A DNA stretch of 64,000 nucleotides from Ophiosphaerella korrae (lineage: Eukaryota; Ascomycota; Dothideomycetes; Pleosporales; Phaeosphaeriaceae): positions 248,001 through 312,000 of the forward strand of contig JALNQF010000025.1 of NCBI GenBank assembly GCA_028456385.1, in the 5' to 3' direction. Shown one piece after another: positions 1 to 11,311 of this stretch. The notes beneath the pieces were generated by a model. That model was not told where the DNA came from. It saw nothing but the letters and a program-made list of their open reading frames with translations, and made no database searches. The translations under genes and the position numbers were made by a program. Each line of letters opens with the position of its first letter. Position 1 is the stretch's first letter.

Positions 1-1314
1 AACACAGTGGCGTAACAGGGCAAGGCCTGCTTTGAGAGGGTGGTGCATCCAAGAAGCGAGCAGAGCAGGCATTGGCAGCAGACGGCGCGCAGCAAGTCGC
101 AAAGAACGGGCAGCGCGGGCAGTCTCTTGCATGGTGTGGATATTGCGGCACCCGCATTGACGGCGTTCCAGGCGGGTGGAGGATGTGATTGGCGTGGTGG
201 CCGATCTTCAACGTTCAGTGGGCAGGGGGGCCTGTAAGCCACAGTTGCCCACCGGTGGCCATGTGCATTGAGGATGGCAGACGGAGACGGAAGACGGAAG
301 ACGGAGGGGCGAGAGGACAGGACGGGGAGCGATGCAGAGACGGCGAGCAGGTGGGCGGTGGTGACGGTGTCCCAGTGGGGGGCAGCAGAGGGGGCAGCAG
401 AGGAGACTAGCATTTAGAGCGCAGGCGGGCGCGGTGGTGAGGTGGTGCAGAGCACGTAGGTAGGTCCACGGCGATAGGCTAGTCGCATGGCGTGAAGCCT
501 GACACGGCCAGGGCACATCACCAACTCCACTCGATTGCGTCCTGCACGCACTCTTAATTACTGCCTGCCTGCACGCCGTCTCCATCCAGCAGCCAGCAGC
601 ACAGCGCGGCAGGGATCTGGCGCCCTCCAGTGCCCGTCATCGCGCGCGGCCGGCCTATAGGTACAGAGCACCGGTATCTGCCAGTGCAGCGCGCCGCAGA
701 AAAAGCAGGCTGTGATTGTCCTTGTTGACACGGCCGTGTCAGTCCGCGGACGGGTGCTTGCTGCGCCCTGCCCGTTCGCTCTCCCAGCCCGCCGATTGTG
801 CGTCTTCGCGCAGCCCTCGGAGCACCCGTGCCCGCGACACCACGGTGCCTGTGCGCCCCAGATCCTGTGCAAGGCAGACGGTGCATTGTGCCTTAACCAC
901 TGAGCGCCCTGCCCCGACCTCGCGGCTCACAATCCGCCCTTGCTCCAGACACCGCTTCCTCATCCATCCGCGCCCCGCCACCGCTGCCACTCCACGGTTG
1001 CTGCTGCTGCTGCTGCCACCATTCCCACGCCCGCCTCCGACTGCTGCATCCTGCTCGCTGCCACACGCCGACCGCTGCAGCCCGGCCCACCGCCCGCGAG
1101 CGCCCGCCACCATCACTCGACCGGGGTCTCTGCTGGCGACGTGCCAGCACTGGGACACCCGGGGCGCACATCCCTAGGAACCACCAGACCGACATGTCAG
1201 TCGTAGCAGACCGGCCACGATTGCGCGAAGGCATAGGCACCCGCCCGTCTTCGTGAAGAAGCTGCACCGCCGGTCCCCGATCCGCCTCCTTCGCCCTCCC
1301 TCGCTCCCTCCACC
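1..1314. other. Upstream region of the OGT-like gene, no gene supported
   Basis: GC-rich and low in complexity. It has a CTG run near 1001-1015, and pyrimidine-rich stretches increase toward the ATG at 1315, as expected for a fungal promoter and 5' leader. Many overlapping short frames on both strands are a by-product of the base composition and show no recognisable domain. Confidence 0.5.
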
Positions 1315-4300
1315 ATGACTATGGTGCGGCCCTACCCCCCGCAGACGCAGCCGCCGCATCTCTCCTCGCCATACTCCAGCAATCTTCCGCCCACTCCGCC
1401 CCACCCCTCCCTCCTCCGCCATGTCAATGGCCAGCGCCCGCCGCTGCAGTATGCCCACCCGCTGTCGCGACACAGCTCGTACAATTCCCAGAGCTCAGAC
1501 GCCGGGAGCTCGTCGAAGCCGCCGGAGCACATGCTTCGCCGTAAAACGCCGAACGGAATACTGGCGGCTGCCTACGACGGCACCTCTGTAGAGCAGACCG
1601 AGAAGCCGCACGCAACCAAGCATATTCTGCTGCCTGTCACAGCCGAGTCCAGCATCCCGTACGGCCTCAAGCACGACCTCCCCCTGCGGTCTACCGGCGC
1701 CAACAGGCAGGACGGAGCCTCCGAATGGAGCCCCAGCCTCTATTTCGAGACCGGCTCTGGCAGGGCTGGCCAACACCTGCCCCAGATCGACTCCATGCTG
1801 AACCAGATCCCACCATTACAGCCCCTTCTTCCGTATCAGATGTATGCTCAGCCCTACGCTGGGATAATGGGTATGCCTGCTCAAAGCCCTCTGGGCCCAA
1901 CCGTCTCCAACGATCAGGGGCCTTTTGGGCCCTATTGGCCAGATGGCACATATACCCCATACCAACCTGCGGCCATGCGAGATCCTCGTTTCTTGCACCA
2001 CCACCGTCCTCATTGGGCCCATCCGCAGCACAGTTCATTCTTAGGCCACACTTATAATGCCCCAGTACCAAACTTGCCAAGCTACCAACAGAGTCCATTC
2101 CAATTCAACCAGGCTTCACACACATACAACAATTTTGCACGCCCGTCTCTTGAGTTCCCACAGTATGCACAATCGCACCAGGCCTATCCGATAGATTACC
2201 AAAACTCACCACTGCCTCCTCCGTCTACCCAACGCGCCCATGATTTCCTGTCATCTGGCCAGTCCACCCCCGTAGCAGATCACGCTCCAGTCACAAGTCC
2301 ATTTGCTGAGTATGATGCCCAATCACTCAATGGCCAATCGAGGGAGAAAGTGTTTGCTTGGGCACATACGGTCTATGTCGATCTTCTGAGATATCTTACT
2401 CACACACGAAAACACTCCCCTAATGCACATGGACGGGCACCGCCACGACCACACATCTACCCCAGGCCGCCACGACAACCTGGAGCAAATTTATCGGACT
2501 CGCCGGGCAGTAGTAGGTCCCCTACACTAGAACGACGTTCGTCTCACTCTGGGGAGGAAACAATGAGGAGACCACACATTTCACACTCTCGTTCGTCGTC
2601 CGCCCGATCTGTAGCTGGCCTGGATGTAACCTCTCATCGACTGTCTTGGCAGCAGCACGTACCACAGCAGCACGCCATGCTACCACAAGTACCTGGCATG
2701 GAGCCTATCCGGACTCTGCGAAGGATGTCAGGCTCTGTTGCAAGCGCCAATCAAAGTCTCCGCCACGACATTCCTCCTAGCATGACAGCTGCCTCCGCTC
2801 TAGAGGCTATTACGAAGCATTGCGAGGAAAGCAAGTGGAACTGGATAGATGGGATCCTGCTAGGTGGTTGTTTTGCGTATGCTCTCGGCGATTACCAAAA
2901 GGCCCAAGGGTGGTACAAACACATCTTGACCCTGGACAAGGACCATGTCGAGGCTATCTCTAATCTTGCAGCTACCATGCTTGCCCTTCAGCAAAAGTCC
3001 GAGGCTGAAAATTATTGGAGGCAAGCTGTCAAGCTACGCCCAAGCTACTTTGAGGCAGTCGAGCACCTGATTGGATTGCTGTGTAGCGACCATCGAGCCA
3101 AAGAGGCGGTCCAGGTCATTGATGATGTGGAACGTTCGTTAAGATTCGCTAGGAAAAATGATGCCCTACAAAGTCTCGAAAGCCAAAGCGAAAGATCAGC
3201 ATCGACCGTGAGTGAATCGACGACCATCTCCGAAGCTTCCGATCGGCCAGTCTTTGAATTCCTGGGAGATGAGGAAGCAGTCTTTAAGGACCTTGATGAA
3301 CTTCCCGGCTCAGATCAGCCAGGCTTCGGCTCGAGTGGATATGCCATTCCAGGCTGCGATAATGGACGTGTGCTTGCCTTGGTTCATGCCAAGGGTAATA
3401 TGCTTTATGCTCTCGGGGACAATGCCGGCGCTGCTAGAGCCTTTGAAATCGCCGTGCTCATCGGTGCTGGGTGCCAAATTCACGACATCGATGGTCTCAT
3501 TCGGCGAATCCTCTCCGTGATTGGCTACGATAATGCAGAACGCTCCCCAAGTGGCCGCCGGGTTCCTCCATCTTCCGATCCTGTATTGCTGCCCCCCGAT
3601 TCGGCGACAAAAACAGCACACCTGTGTTTTCCATCACATGGGCAACTACCAGGCTTGAAACACGTTCCCGATGGCCTGGCTCGAAAGGCGGCCATCTCTA
3701 CTACCAGCAACTCTCTTCTCTCCCTGGCAAAGATTTTCCAAGATGGTATGGCGCTAAGCTCACCCAAAATGTCCGTCTATCAGAGCAACTACGGAGTGAA
3801 GGAGATATTAGCACTTTACTACCTTTCTTTGTCATTACAGCCGAGCCCATCTACAGCGAACAACGTCGGTATCCTGCTAGCTAGCGTTCAACAATCTGCG
3901 CCCTCAAAACCAATACCAGTTTCGCAGTCCGCGTTCCAGCCTCAGATTCCAGGACTAGTCCCAGGAAGTGGCGTTGCTCTCGCACTCGCTTACTACTACT
4001 ATGGACTGCAGTTAGACAAGCGACACGCGCATCTTTACACAAATCTCGGCAGTCTGCTCAAGGACATCGGACAGCTCGACGTTGCAATTCAGATGTATGA
4101 GCAAGCAGTACAATGTGACCAGAATTTTGACATCGCTTTGGCGAATCTTGCGAACGCAGTGAAAGACAAAGGGCGAATCAGCGACGCTATCCTCTACTAT
4201 AAAAGGGCTGTCAAGGCTAGCCCAGACTTTGCTGAAGCCGTCTGCGGCCTTGCAAACGCACTCAACTCAGTGTGCGGCTGGAGCGGAAGAGGCGGAATTG

Positions 4301-6261
4301 CAGACGACCGTGGCGCGAGAGACCGCTGGCATGTCAATGAGAGTGGCATGCTATTAGACGCCAGGATTCCAGGTGCTTCGAGTTCAGGATGGATCCACAA
4401 AGTGGTTAAGCTAGTCGAGAAACAGCTTGCCGACGGTGAAACTTGGGGCCGAGGCTCCATGGATGATGGATTCCTTCAAGATATCATCCGCCCTCTTACG
4501 CTGACGAACGGTAGCACTCAAGATATAAAAGAGAAGCAAAGAAGTATGATGGGAGTTCTGGTCAAGTGGAGAGGCCAGAAGTGGGAAGGCGCTCGTGTGA
4601 TCCGCCTTGTTGAACGTGCCATAAGACAAGTTACATGGCAATGGTATCAAGACCGCTACATCACCGGCAAGCGGCGGTCTCCAGAGAGCTACAAGAGGCC
4701 ACAACTCCCAGCCGCTCTAAGCGTCCCCGCTGCTCCTACCGTCCTCCCCTTCCATACCTTCACCTGTCCCATGTCAGCGAAGCAGATCCGACTCATATCT
4801 CAACGGAATGGTCTACGTATTTCGTGCTCGACGCTGAGAGTACCTTGGCTTCCTGCGACAGTCTATCAGCCACCACCCCCTCCCAATCCGTATCTCAAGG
4901 TGGGCTACGTCTCATCCGACTTCAACAACCATCCATTAGCACATCTTATGCAGTCTGTCTTTGGCCTGCATGACTCTCGACGAGTCAAGGCTTTCTGTTA
5001 CGCAACTACAAGTAGCGACGGCTCCGAGCACCGCAAGCAGATTGAAAGAGAAGCTCCTATATTCTGCGATGCTAGTAGCTGGTCAGCGGAGCGACTCGTC
5101 AATCAGATCATTAACGATGGAATCCATGTTCTCATCAACCTCAATGGTTACACGAGGGGTGCGAGGAACGAAGTCTTCGCTGCGCGTCCCGCTCCTATTC
5201 AGATGGCTTTCATGGGATTTGCGGGTACGCTAGGAGCTGAGTGGTGTGACTACCTCCTTGCAGACGACACCGCGGTACCGCCCGACACACTGCGCCAATG
5301 GCGACGCAATATTGATCTAGAAGATGCCTTGGTTGACGACAACAGTGGAGGTTCCGATGATAACTGGATCTACGGAGAAAACATCATCTTCTGCCGGGAC
5401 ACATTCTTCTGCTGTGATCATCGTCAGAGCGCACCCGATTCACAGGGTCATCAGCCAACATGGGAAGAAGAGCAAGAACGGAGATGGGCGATGCGTAAAG
5501 AAATCTTCCCAGACCTGCCTGATAATGCAATTATCCTTGGCAACTTCAACCAGCTGTACAAGGTATGTCTAACCACATCTACTACTCCACATCGATTTGC
5601 TAAACTTCCCTAGATCGAACCAACGACCTTCCGCACCTGGCTCCGTATTCTCGAGCGTCTGCCCAATGCCATTCTATGGCTCCTTCGCTTCCCAGATCTT
5701 GGGGAGACTAATCTCAAACAAACAGCATATACATGGGCTGGACCGGAAGTCGCAAATCGCGTCATTTTCACCGACGTGGCGCAGAAACATCAGCACATAT
5801 CTCGAGCCCGTGTCTGCGACCTGTTCCTGGATACCCCTGAATGCAATGCGCACACCACTGCTGCCGATGTGCTCTGGTCCGGCACACCACTACTCACACT
5901 ACCTCGCTACAAGTACAAGATGTGCTCACGCATGGCGGCCTCCATCCTCAAGGGCGCCCTACCCAAATCCTCAGACGGCATGCAAGCAGCCAAAGAATTG
6001 ATAGCATCCAGCGACGAAGACTACGAAGAAAAAGCTGTACGATTAGGTGCCGACTGTGTCTATTACGGCCACCGCTCCACCGGCCGCCTCAACTACCTCC
6101 GCCGAATGCTCTACGAATCACGCTGGACTAGCCCCCTCTTCGACACCAAACGCTGGGTCCACGACCTAGAAGAAGCCTACGAAATTGCATGGAAGAAATG
6201 GGTCAACGGCGAAGGCGGCGACATCTGGCTCCAACACCGCCAACCCACACGCATCGCCTGA
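1315..6261 (+). CDS. TPR protein with O-GlcNAc transferase-like (GT41) domain
   Basis: Two exons, 1315-5562 and 5614-6261, joined in phase 0 across a 51-nt intron (GTATGT...CCCTAG), giving about 1631 residues. The first ~480 residues are a low-complexity Pro/His/Tyr/Ser-rich region. TPR-like helices follow at about 510-590 (GDYQKAQGWYKHILTLDKDH) and 905-985 (GQLDVAIQMYEQAVQCDQNF). From about residue 1190 there is a GT41-type catalytic region, with SSDFNNHPLAHLMQSVFG and LINLNGYTRGARNEVFAARP followed by PIQMAFMGFAGTLGAEWCDY; the second exon supplies the rest of the nucleotide-sugar-binding half. The family transfers GlcNAc from UDP-GlcNAc to Ser/Thr of nuclear and cytosolic proteins. Activity of the fungal version is not established by sequence alone. 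The family call is firm; substrate and role are inference. Confidence 0.85.
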
Positions 6262-7346
6262 CCCATCTCCGCTTCCAATAAAAAAAAAAGACGGACGGGA
6301 CTGCTATTTTTATAACCGCAACTGTTTAACGAGCTTGCATACATATGCTACAGGAGGATAGATTCGTGCTGCTGTCTTTTGGTTTTGGCAAAGACTTGAT
6401 TCCGTTTTTTTGCGCCTATTGTTGTTTGCTTGAGAACGCTCAGATACCCCCCCTACCCTACCTACCTCACCTCCCCCCATCGTGGATCTATCTATTCTTG
6501 CGCCCATTTATGCGTAAATCGGACTCGCTATATATCAGATACTTCTTCACCATCATTTTATTGGAGTTTTATTTATTTATTTTCCGCCCTTGTTTACTAC
6601 GGGACACACCTTTGTAGTGCGCGGATGTTGGCGATGGAGAATGCGGGGGAGATGAGTAGATGATAGCATTGGTAGCGATTTTGTTTGTTTATTTGTGTGC
6701 ACTAGTTCGATTGTATGGACGGCATTTGTTTTGGACGACGGTCGTTTGACGCTTTGTGTTGAGTGTGGCTCGTTCTTATAGGCATTTATGGGGCGTTTTT
6801 TGTATATTTGGTAGAGCTGTGCACGCAGTGCAATGAGATGCTTGCTCTCGTGTATGTGGACTTGTATTGGTGTGTGTTGTGGGTGAAGATTTTGCTGAGC
6901 GTATTGTCGTGTGGTGGTGGAAGCATGTTTCTATTTGAACGTATTACGCATGACCGATGATGAATCATGCCGTTGTGCAGCTTTGTCTTTGGAGTGTGTG
7001 GCTGGAGAATCAAGTCTACACGCTCAGACATATTCGGCATCAGAACTGTAGACGGTGGTGGTTCTAGAGAGCAGATGATGCTGGGATCCAGAGTCACCAG
7101 GTTTCCTCAACTTGGTGTAGGAGCCGGCTTTTGATTGGAATAAATTAATGCAGTCTGGGACCGCTGAGAGCAACGGCTGAGAGCAAAGTGTCAGCCGCCC
7201 TGCGCATTGTTGTATATTCTGAGAGTGATATTGAACTAAGAGACGAACCCTAATTACACAAGTAGAGGAGAAGAAAACCCGTTCGTTGCACATTCTCACA
7301 TCAGTATCCTCTCCAACTCCCAAAACTCCATCCAAAGTCAATATCT
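6262..7346. other. Intergenic region between convergent genes
   Basis: About 1.1 kb between the ends of the OGT-like gene (plus) and the first ankyrin gene (minus). It starts with an A-rich run near 6281-6290 and continues AT-rich with T-rich stretches, fitting 3' UTRs and polyadenylation signals. No credible coding region is seen. Confidence 0.5.
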
Positions 7347-9821
7347 TCAATTGAATGCTTCTTCATCAAAGTCAATATACTTCTGCCAGTCACCGTCGTC
7401 CAGCATTTCCTCCTCGTCCTCGTCCTCGTCCTCGTCCATGCTATCTAAGTCACTCTCATGTCTTGACGTTGAAGGTGATGCGGATTCGAGATAGTGTCCA
7501 TACTCATGTTGACCTTGCGTACCGCTTCGGTCATCGTTGCCCGGCGTAATAACTTGCGAATCCAATTGATGTTCACCCTTCAATTCGGCTTCAGTTTTCG
7601 CTCCATGCTTCAAAAGGATTTCTGTTATCCCTTGATCATATCTCCGCTTTGCAACGTCCAGGGCAGTCCCTCGTAACCAGTAGCGTTCTGCTGAGGCATT
7701 TACGTCTACCCTCTCGTCCTGAACAAGCAATTCTGCTACTTTTGTGTGTCTATTCTGGACAGCTACGTGAAGAGCTGTCCCGTTGCAATTGTGGTTAATG
7801 TCGACCCTTTCATCACGGAGAAGCAGTTGAACCACCTCCCATTTCCCATGATCGGCTGCAATACGGAGAGGCGTGGCTCTGTAAAATGCACTAGACTTGC
7901 AACCGCAAACATTGATGTCTACTTTCTTGTTCCGGAGAAATAATTCCACGCAATCAGCGTCCCCTGATTTTGCCGCTACAACGAGAGCGGTCTGTCCCCA
8001 TCGATTTTTCAAATTTACGTCAATCTGGTCAGATTGTAGCAGAGCATCCACCATACGAGTATGCTTACGTCGAACGGTCTTTTTTAGGAATGAATATTTA
8101 CTCACTTCACTGATCGAGAGAATTCCCGCATTCAACAGCATATCCCAGATGTCTGTATCCGGTGTACTTGGTTCAGAAGATAATTCTGCGATGTCATCGT
8201 TTTTCCAAATCCCGAACTCATTGTTATGCTCTAGTAAAAACCGGACTGTAAGCCACTGGCAGTTCAACACAGCCGCTCGCAGCAGTGTGTGGATCTGATG
8301 ATGTGGATCCGAAGTATCGATTCTTGGATGCTTGAGTAACAGTTTAAAAACGTCTATATGTCCTCGCTTTACTGCTGTCATCAATATAGTGTTTCCGTAA
8401 AGATCTTGGGCGGTCGTGTCGATCTGAGTGTTTCGTAACATGTAATCTACCACGCTGTACTTTCCGCTGTGTATAGCGCTTTGAAGTGGCGACATTCCTC
8501 TGTATCCTTTTTGATTGATGATGGCATCAGATCGGCTCATCAGAAGTTCCACGACTTCAACATGGCCTGCCAGTGCGGCGAGATGCAAAGGCGTTTGCGC
8601 GAGAGAGTCATTTTCGAAGCGAATACTGGACGCATTGATATTGACTTCGGGATGTTGTAAGAGAATCTTAACCGACTCTATCTTCCCTTCCATAGCCGCC
8701 ATAGCTAAAGCCCATTTTGTTTCGTTCACGTCAATATTGTGAGATGTGAGAAGGATTCTCAAGACCTCGGGTCGTCCTTGAAGGGCTGTAAGACTTAATA
8801 ACTGGGACCCGAGATACCAGGTCGTTGTGTTTGGATTGAGTTTACCACTGGCCATAAGACATGCAAAGACTGACTCACATTTGATAATATGAGTCCAGAA
8901 TCTGCGATCAAGCCCCTCAATCCTTTGTTTATTGAATGCTGTGTGCGACAATATCATGTCTAGTATCGGAATCTGTTCAAATAGAGATGCAATTTTAACC
9001 ATGGAGCGGCCTTTCTTTTCGATCAAATCGTCGCCAAAATGCACAATCATAGCCTGAAAAATGCTAACATGGCCAAGTTTAATGATTGCTTCCATATCAA
9101 TATCAGATAGCCCCGCGTCATGTTGGAGGAGTATGTCGAACACAGTGTGGTTGTTCGCCAGTATCGCTTCATGTAAGGGCGTGGCATCCTTGGAATTTCG
9201 AATCTCTAATGGTGCACCCGATTTGAGAAGAAACTGAATCATCTGGACCTTATGTGTTTTGACAGCACAATGCAATGCGGTTGAGCCGTCGTCGGCTTGC
9301 ATTGATAGCTGGGCCCCAAAATTCAGAGCCATTTTTACAAGGTCAATGTTACCTGTACTGGCTGCTTGCATCAAAGTTGAACGAATGTCTAAAGGCTTCG
9401 CTTCTCCAGAGATTTGGTGTGAGGGGGCCGGCGTCTCCTGAGTTCTTGTAACTCGACGTCGCTTTCCTGGTGGCATGGCTGGCACTAGGGGATGACTTAT
9501 ATGCCTCTTGCGGAGATGTTGAGGGACATTATCTTCACGTGTGGCCTTAAAGTCGCAGCCTTCGATGATGCATGGATATCTATATTGTCCAAGCCGGTGT
9601 CGAGCATGAACATGGCGATTTAGATCCGCTCGAAGTGCAAAGCGGCTATTACAAGATTCACATGGGTAGGGCTTGGTATGTGTATTCACATGTTGACTGC
9701 CATTAAAAGTCACAATGATAGTTCTTACTGATAGTTCAGGTGGCACTCACTTGTATCGCCCAAGTGATTTGGAAAATTTCGGGCAATCTTCGCACTGGTA
9801 GCAGATTTCGCCTGAATCCAT
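7347..9821 (-). CDS. C2H2 zinc finger-ankyrin repeat protein, cassette 1
   Basis: Exon 1 is 9751-9821 and exon 2 is 7347-9696, joined in phase 2 over a 54-nt intron (GTGAGT...GGCAG), giving about 806 residues. The intron splits the first zinc finger; joining restores a perfect C-x2-C-x12-H-x3-H. Finger 2 (YPCESCNSRFALRADLNRH) and finger 3 (C-x4-C-x12-H-x4-H) follow by residue ~85. A long array of ankyrin repeats fills about 130-740, with repeated 'TPLHLAALAGHVEVVELL'-type units. The C-terminus is strongly acidic (DSMDEDEDEDEEEMLDD). DNA-binding fingers, ankyrins and an acidic tail suggest a nuclear regulator; that is inference. It is divergent from the small C2H2 gene at 10258. Close paralogues lie at 28727-30789 (intact) and 33495-35708 (decayed). 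Confidence 0.88.
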
Positions 9822-10257
9822 AATACGACTTATTAACTCAGTTGATTCTAACACTTGGTCACGTTAAAGAATTAAGAAGTTGGCCTTGGAATGCAGTATT
9901 TTGGATTTGTTGGAGATATTTGGTTTGAAGGCGGATGCGCGGAAATACAAAGCTCACCCGATGCGGCTGAAGGGAGGGGCGCAACGTAGAACCAATCATT
10001 AGATTAGCGTGCGCCCTACTTGGTTTGCGACCCCTGATTGGCCGCCCGATTATTTTGGCTGGTTTGAGTGCTGTCGCCTCCAAATTCCTCCCTCTTATTG
10101 ACTTCATCACCTTGTTTCAACATCGTTGCTCACCTCGTTTGTTGCAATTATTGTATGCGCTTCTTGGGTTTAATAGCAACCCAGCCCCAACTCATACGGA
10201 TCTCTTACCACGGCCTTCACGACAGGACGACTGTGTTAAGGCACAAGATCAAAAAAG
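9822..10257. promoter_or_regulatory. Shared bidirectional promoter, cassette 1
   Basis: 436 bp between the two start codons. It contains CCAAT boxes in both orientations (ACCAATCATT near 9990, GATTGGCC near 10037) and a GGGGCGC element. Its role as a shared promoter is inferred from the geometry, which is repeated in cassettes 2 and 3. Confidence 0.6.
9965..10000 (+). promoter_or_regulatory. GGGGCGC + CCAAT composite element
   Basis: A GGCTGAAGGG/GGGGCGC block is followed after a short spacer by CCAATCATT. Similar composites occur at 27171-27313 and 31477-31509. Their function is unknown. Confidence 0.3.
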
Positions 10258-11028
10258 ATGCAGACGAACCCAGGGTCAGGCAGCGGGACATACGCAACGG
10301 TTGCAAACCAGCAACAGGACGAGGAGTTGGGCTGGGATTGGTGAGTTTTTTTTTTTTTAACATTATGCAGTTATGCCTTCCAGGAAGCGCAACGGATACA
10401 AGTGTCGCTGCCCGAACTAGAGCCTCAGTTGAACCAGCCAATAGTTGGCCGTACCCATTTCCCTGCTACGCACGGATACCCTCTTGGTCTTACTGCTGGT
10501 AACCTGGCCACTGACATGGAACATGACTATGACTACCCTACTATCGGGTCATGTGGCATGTTTGTGGCTCCTAGTATGGTGGACGACCCTTGTCAGCTCT
10601 CAAGCCAGTTCGCCAACGAACCTGATACCGCACTATGTGATTTCGACGCCCTGTTCATGGCAGAAGAAATGCCCCCACCATCGGATCTTCACTCCTTCAC
10701 GCCGGGGCTTCTAGCGCCGACCCAGGCTGAGCATCCCTTCTCCAACCCTTTCCGCCCCATCGCACCTGCTCCGACTCAGCCCTATACAGGTCCCACTGGG
10801 CGTTCAGGCTCTGGTGCCCTGGCTAATCAGAGGCCCAGTGCACCCCGCAGTTCCTGCTCCTTCCCCGGTTGCAAGAAGACTTTTAGTCGAGCTGCCGACT
10901 GTCGCCGTCACATGGAGGGGCACGGTGAGAAGACGCTCAAATGTATTGTTGACAAGTGTAAGCGAAAGTTTAATCGCCTTGATAAGCTTCGCGACCATGT
11001 GCGACGGGGACACAGCATGAACTTGTGA
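10258..11028 (+). CDS. Small two-finger C2H2 protein, cassette 1
   Basis: Exon 1 is 10258-10340 (starts MQTNPGSGSGTYATVANQQQ) and exon 2 is 10371-11028, phase 2, about 246 residues. The intron is only 30 nt (GTGAGT, 13 T, AACATTATGCAG). Without splicing, the frame meets TGA at once. The first acceptor is the only one that keeps the frame, and its TTTAACAT...GCAG context recurs in cassette 2. The N-terminal ~170 residues are Pro/Ser-rich and not recognisable. Two C2H2 fingers end the protein: CSFPGCKKTFSRAADCRRH and CIVDKCKRKFNRLDKLRDH, the second closing with HVRRGH-type spacing. It is likely a DNA-binding nuclear protein, co-expressed with the divergent ankyrin gene. Confidence 0.82.
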
Positions 11029-11311
11029 AGGTGGGCCAAGCATGGTCAACATGCTCAGTCAACCCACAGTACAATAGCAGCTTGTGTGAGCCTGGCGTGG
11101 TCACAATCATTGTATAGAGGATCAAATTGTCGACGGATCTCTTTTGTAACGACTGGTCTTGCTGTTAGTCCTTACCGGTGTGTTTTTATGTGTTCAAAGT
11201 AACCCTATTCATGTATTTCGCGCAGTCGCTCGTTATATAGTACAAATATCTATGACTTATTTTCTTGCATGCATCCCAAGCACTTATGTGCACATTTTCG
11301 CCTTCCAAGTA

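Noticed and set aside
40..1300. Many overlapping frames of 60-150 codons on both strands upstream of the OGT-like gene
   Set aside because: GC-rich, low-complexity Arg/Pro/Ser translations with no domain or consistent gene structure. They fit a promoter and leader better.
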